Of a stretch of DNA of 64,000 bases, positions 63,100 to 64,000 are shown piece after piece (the first letter of the stretch is position 1; each line of letters starts with the position of its first letter). The position numbers and the translations under genes were made by a program. The notes beneath the pieces were generated by a model. It saw only the letters and a list, made by a program, of their open reading frames with translations, ran no database searches and was not told where the DNA came from. The stretch comes from Geomobilimonas luticola (GTDB lineage Bacteria > Desulfobacterota > Desulfuromonadia > Geobacterales > Geobacteraceae), in NCBI RefSeq assembly GCF_018476905.1, contig NZ_JAHCVK010000009.1, positions 1 to 64,000 of the forward strand, given 5' to 3'.

Positions 63100-64000
63100 T
63101 CAGAGCATGAGGATCTTGTCCCGGAATATCAGTATCTCCAGGGCCAGGGTCGCCTTGGTCAGGAGTTTCTGCAGGTCGGGGACCATGGCGCTCAGGTCTT
63201 CCGCTCCCTCGGCATAGACGATGTTGACCAGCCGTCCTCCGATGAGGAGCGGCATGAGGAGTACTGCCGCCGGCTGGCCACCGCCGAGGGCATCGTTGAG
63301 CAGGTGATTGAGGGGGGTCTCCTGCAGCGGCCCGAGGTAAACGCCTGCACTGTCGGCGACGGTCTTCAGGACGGACGGCTCAGTGAGGGGGAAATGCAGC
63401 TTGTCGAGTCCGGTGATGGTCATCTGCCGGTCAAACCCCTTCCAGAAGATGGCCGTATGGTTCTTGACCCTGAAGAGCGCTACCCGTTTCAGCTTGCTCC
63501 CCAGTTCGGTCATCAGCAGATCGGCGATATCCTCGCTGCTTTCGGCATAGGCAAGACCCCGGGAAACCGCATCCGGCTCGAACCGGCGGATCTGTTCCGA
63601 CCATGTGCCATCCTCGACTATTTCAAGATCTTCCAGAAACTCTTCCGGCTGCTCTTGCGGGTGCTCCTGTTCCATCTCCTGTGATGAGGGGGGTGGAGTC
63701 ACGGGTGGCAGCGGTGCTTGCTCCGTCTCCGGCTGCGTCGCCGGTTCCGGTGCGGCAGGTACCGGCTTCTGAACCGGCTCCGCCGGGAGAGGGGGGACTG
63801 GCGGAGGGACGATTGGGAGCGGCTGTGTCGGTTGGGCCGCGGCAGCCGCCAGTTTCTTCGCTTCGATGATTTCAATGATGTGCTGATAGCGGGGGGGCAT
63901 GTCCGCCTGGTAATACTTGCTGAGAGCCTGGGCGAGTCTGACCTCGGGGGTAATGAGGGGGCGGATGATAAAACCGGTGATGAAGCCGATCTCGTCGATG
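63100..64000 (-). CDS. Pro-rich linker protein with C-terminal GAF-like domain (partial)
   Basis: The reading frame is open to the window edge, so the protein starts outside; the ATG at 63900 is internal. The visible 300 residues begin IDEIGFITGFIIRPLITPEVRLAQALSKYY, continue with PPRYQHIIEIIEAKK, then a linker of about 70 residues rich in Pro, Gln and Glu, and a C-terminal domain of about 170 residues (SRGLAYAESSEDIADLLMTELGSKLKRVALFRVKNHTAIFWKGFDR ... LMPLLIGGRLVNIVYAEG) that looks GAF-like. It may belong to a general-secretion or signalling ATPase-associated group. The function is unknown. Confidence 0.7.
   Translation of the reverse strand, partial: IDEIGFITGFIIRPLITPEVRLAQALSKYYQADMPPRYQHIIEIIEAKKLAAAAAQPTQPLPIVPPPVPPLPAEPVQKPVPAAPEPATQPETEQAPLPPVTPPPSSQEMEQEHPQEQPEEFLEDLEIVEDGTWSEQIRRFEPDAVSRGLAYAESSEDIADLLMTELGSKLKRVALFRVKNHTAIFWKGFDRQMTITGLDKLHFPLTEPSVLKTVADSAGVYLGPLQETPLNHLLNDALGGGQPAAVLLMPLLIGGRLVNIVYAEGAEDLSAMVPDLQKLLTKATLALEILIFRDKILML

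Overview
The window looks like a chromosomal segment of a Geobacter-type bacterium (Desulfuromonadota, Geobacterales; former Deltaproteobacteria). The evidence is high-GC, densely packed coding sequence, a leuA gene behind a T-box leader, hopanoid genes hpnJ and hpnK, a Gram-negative envelope set (lptF, lptG, lpxC, mlaE, mlaD, rseP), and small proteins of types I associate with Geobacter. No tRNA, rRNA or CRISPR array was seen.

Layout. 0-10.7 kb: ahcY; a 1402-residue secreted protein ending in five 51-residue repeats; an IPT/TIG-domain exported protein; the LPS exporter pair lptF-lptG; and a PstS-like binding protein. 10.9-18.7 kb: the conserved rpsB-tsf-pyrH-frr-uppS-cdsA-dxr-rseP-tsaB run, with a folded leader before rpsB, a probable AUC start in cdsA and a 124-bp palindromic repeat before tsaB. 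18.7-32 kb: branched-chain amino-acid synthesis (ilvD, ilvB, ilvH, ilvC, T-box-leuA, leuC, leuD), interrupted by psd-pssA (phosphatidylethanolamine synthesis), a cold-shock gene and a LOG-family gene. leuB is not in the window. 32-40.2 kb: envelope lipids, comprising an unknown exported WPLY-repeat protein coupled to mlaE and mlaD, a CruF-type membrane protein, a nucleosidase, hpnJ, hpnK and a small EamA/SMR-like membrane protein.

40.2-46.1 kb: two exported redox/PDZ proteins, asnS, small proteins, an acyl-CoA ligase and a short lpxC. 46.1-52.0 kb: a probable acquired island with a Fic protein behind four identical 13-bp repeats, a CoiA/DUF6035-like nuclease-fold protein and a large zinc-finger transposase-like protein. 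It is bracketed by two 46-bp inverted copies of one sequence. 52-64 kb: mixed genes, including an OmpA-type lipoprotein, two CxxC-cluster proteins, rhlE behind a terminator-containing leader, a flavoprotein, a GNAT, a DUF4197 protein, a BioD/DRTGG protein, a GspG-like pseudopilin, a zinc-ribbon membrane protein, and a Pro-rich protein cut by the window end.

The strongest leads for something new are the inverted-repeat-bounded Fic/CoiA-like island with its operator array, the WPLY-repeat protein translationally coupled to an Mla-type transporter that lacks a local ATPase, and the folded rpsB leader. All functional calls come from reading motifs by eye; no database search was run.
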